Shown in pieces: positions 5,986-6,466 of a stretch of 6,466 nucleotides of DNA. Numbering within the stretch: position 1 is the stretch's first letter; every line of letters starts with the position of its first letter. A program made the position numbers and the translations under genes. Source of the stretch: Acholeplasmataceae bacterium (GTDB taxonomy: Bacteria; Bacillota; Negativicutes; Acidaminococcales; Acidaminococcaceae); assembly GCA_012744295.1 (NCBI GenBank), contig JAAYIB010000140.1:1-6466 (forward strand), written 5' to 3'. The notes below the pieces were generated by a model. The model was not told the DNA's origin. It saw only the letters and a program-made list of their open reading frames with translations, and made no database searches.

Positions 5986-6466
5986 TTATAGCAAGTCATT
6001 ACCCTGCGGCAACGTACTTTGCAATTGATAAAGGCCGAAATAGATTCCTCTTTTGGCAAGCAGCTGCTGATGCGTTCCTGCTTCAGCAACGCCGTTCTTG
6101 TCGATGACGACGATGCGGTCGGAGCTGATGACGGTAGACAGACGATGGGCAATAATGATAGTTGTTCGGTCTTTAACCAGTTCATCAAGTGCGGACTGAA
6201 TGTCTTTCTCCGTCTTGTTGTCAAGCGAGGATGTCGCTTCGTCAAGTATAAGTATAGGCGGTTTCTTCAAAAAAATCCTTGCAAGTGCCAGGCGTTGCTT
6301 TTGCCCTCCCGACAATTTGACCCCCCTCTCGCCAATTTCTGTCTGATACTTGTCCGGCATAGCCTCGATAAAATTAGAGGCAGCTGCAAGACGGGCCGCT
6401 TCCTTGATTTCCTCCTCTGAAGCCTCGGGCCTTCCGAAAGCAATATTGTTATAGATAGTGTCGGAA
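5986..6466 (-). CDS. ABC transporter, fused permease/ATPase exporter (MsbA/MdlB-like), C-terminal 159 residues
   Basis: C-terminal part of the nucleotide-binding domain of an ABC exporter subunit, which would hydrolyse ATP to drive export across the cytoplasmic membrane. Visible, numbered from the first complete codon: SDTIYNNIAFGRP (1-13, the segment after the Q-loop in exporters), signature LSGGQKQRLALAR (51-63), Walker B ILILDE (71-76), D-loop SSLD (79-82) and H-loop AHRLSTV (106-112, His 107). Walker A and any membrane domain lie beyond base 6466. The AFG-to-AHRLSTV pattern is that of multidrug/lipid exporters with fused membrane domains, not of BtuCD-type B12 importers, so the substrate is unknown and a link to cobalamin is not indicated. 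The TAA stop at 5988-5986 is about 50 bases from the riboswitch. I see no terminator between them. An internal ATG at 6360 is not the start. Confidence 0.92.
   Translation of the reverse strand, partial: SDTIYNNIAFGRPEASEEEIKEAARLAAASNFIEAMPDKYQTEIGERGVKLSGGQKQRLALARIFLKKPPILILDEATSSLDNKTEKDIQSALDELVKDRTTIIIAHRLSTVISSDRIVVIDKNGVAEAGTHQQLLAKRGIYFGLYQLQSTLPQGNDLL

Noticed and set aside
5986..6466. ABC protein as a cobalamin importer linked to the pathway
   Set aside because: The motif set is that of fused exporters, and BtuD-type importer ATPases look different. It also lies upstream of the riboswitch, outside the cobalamin-controlled unit.
1..6466. CRISPR, phage, toxin-antitoxin or other undescribed defence system
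   Set aside because: Almost every base is accounted for by cbi genes, the riboswitch leader and an ABC exporter. No repeats or unexplained coding stretch longer than 300 bases remain.

Overview
The window is the front part of an anaerobic (early cobalt insertion) cobalamin operon on the minus strand, with the tail of an unrelated ABC exporter gene upstream of it. Moderate GC content, AGGGG-type ribosome binding sites, GTG/TTG starts, a cobalamin riboswitch followed by an intrinsic terminator, and the oxygen-independent Cbi enzymes all suggest an anaerobic Firmicutes-type bacterium. Negativicutes or Clostridia are plausible, but the lineage is an inference and was not tested by any search.

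Layout, in transcription order (right to left): 6466-5986, C-terminal 159 residues of an MsbA-like ABC exporter. 5985-5693, leader region with a possible extended -10 promoter, a compact cobalamin riboswitch aptamer (about 5935-5833), a P13-like hairpin (5826-5799), a linker and a strong rho-independent terminator (5762-5729). Then come seven packed genes: cbiD (5692-4544), cbiL (4544-3840), cbiF (3843-3070), cbiG (3073-2009), cbiH (2016-1285), cbiJ (1285-521) and cbiE (495 to beyond base 1). Adjacent genes overlap by 1 to 8 bases, except for 25 bases between cbiJ and cbiE. This points to one polycistronic mRNA with coupled translation.

Together the enzymes act on cobalt-precorrin-2: CbiL methylates C20, CbiH methylates C17 and contracts the ring, CbiF methylates C11, CbiG opens the lactone and releases the two-carbon fragment, CbiD methylates C1, CbiJ reduces the macrocycle, and CbiE methylates C5 and/or C15. 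Gene order does not follow reaction order. CbiT, CbiC, CbiA and the cobalt chelatase are not in the window and may lie beyond base 1 or elsewhere.

I see no undescribed system here. The points most worth a second look are the reduced riboswitch aptamer, a 12-of-13 alternative helix between the B12 box/P1 strand and the downstream linker, and a Cys in place of the usual Asp in the GDP-type loop of CbiL. No tRNA, rRNA, CRISPR array, insertion sequence or notable long repeat was seen.
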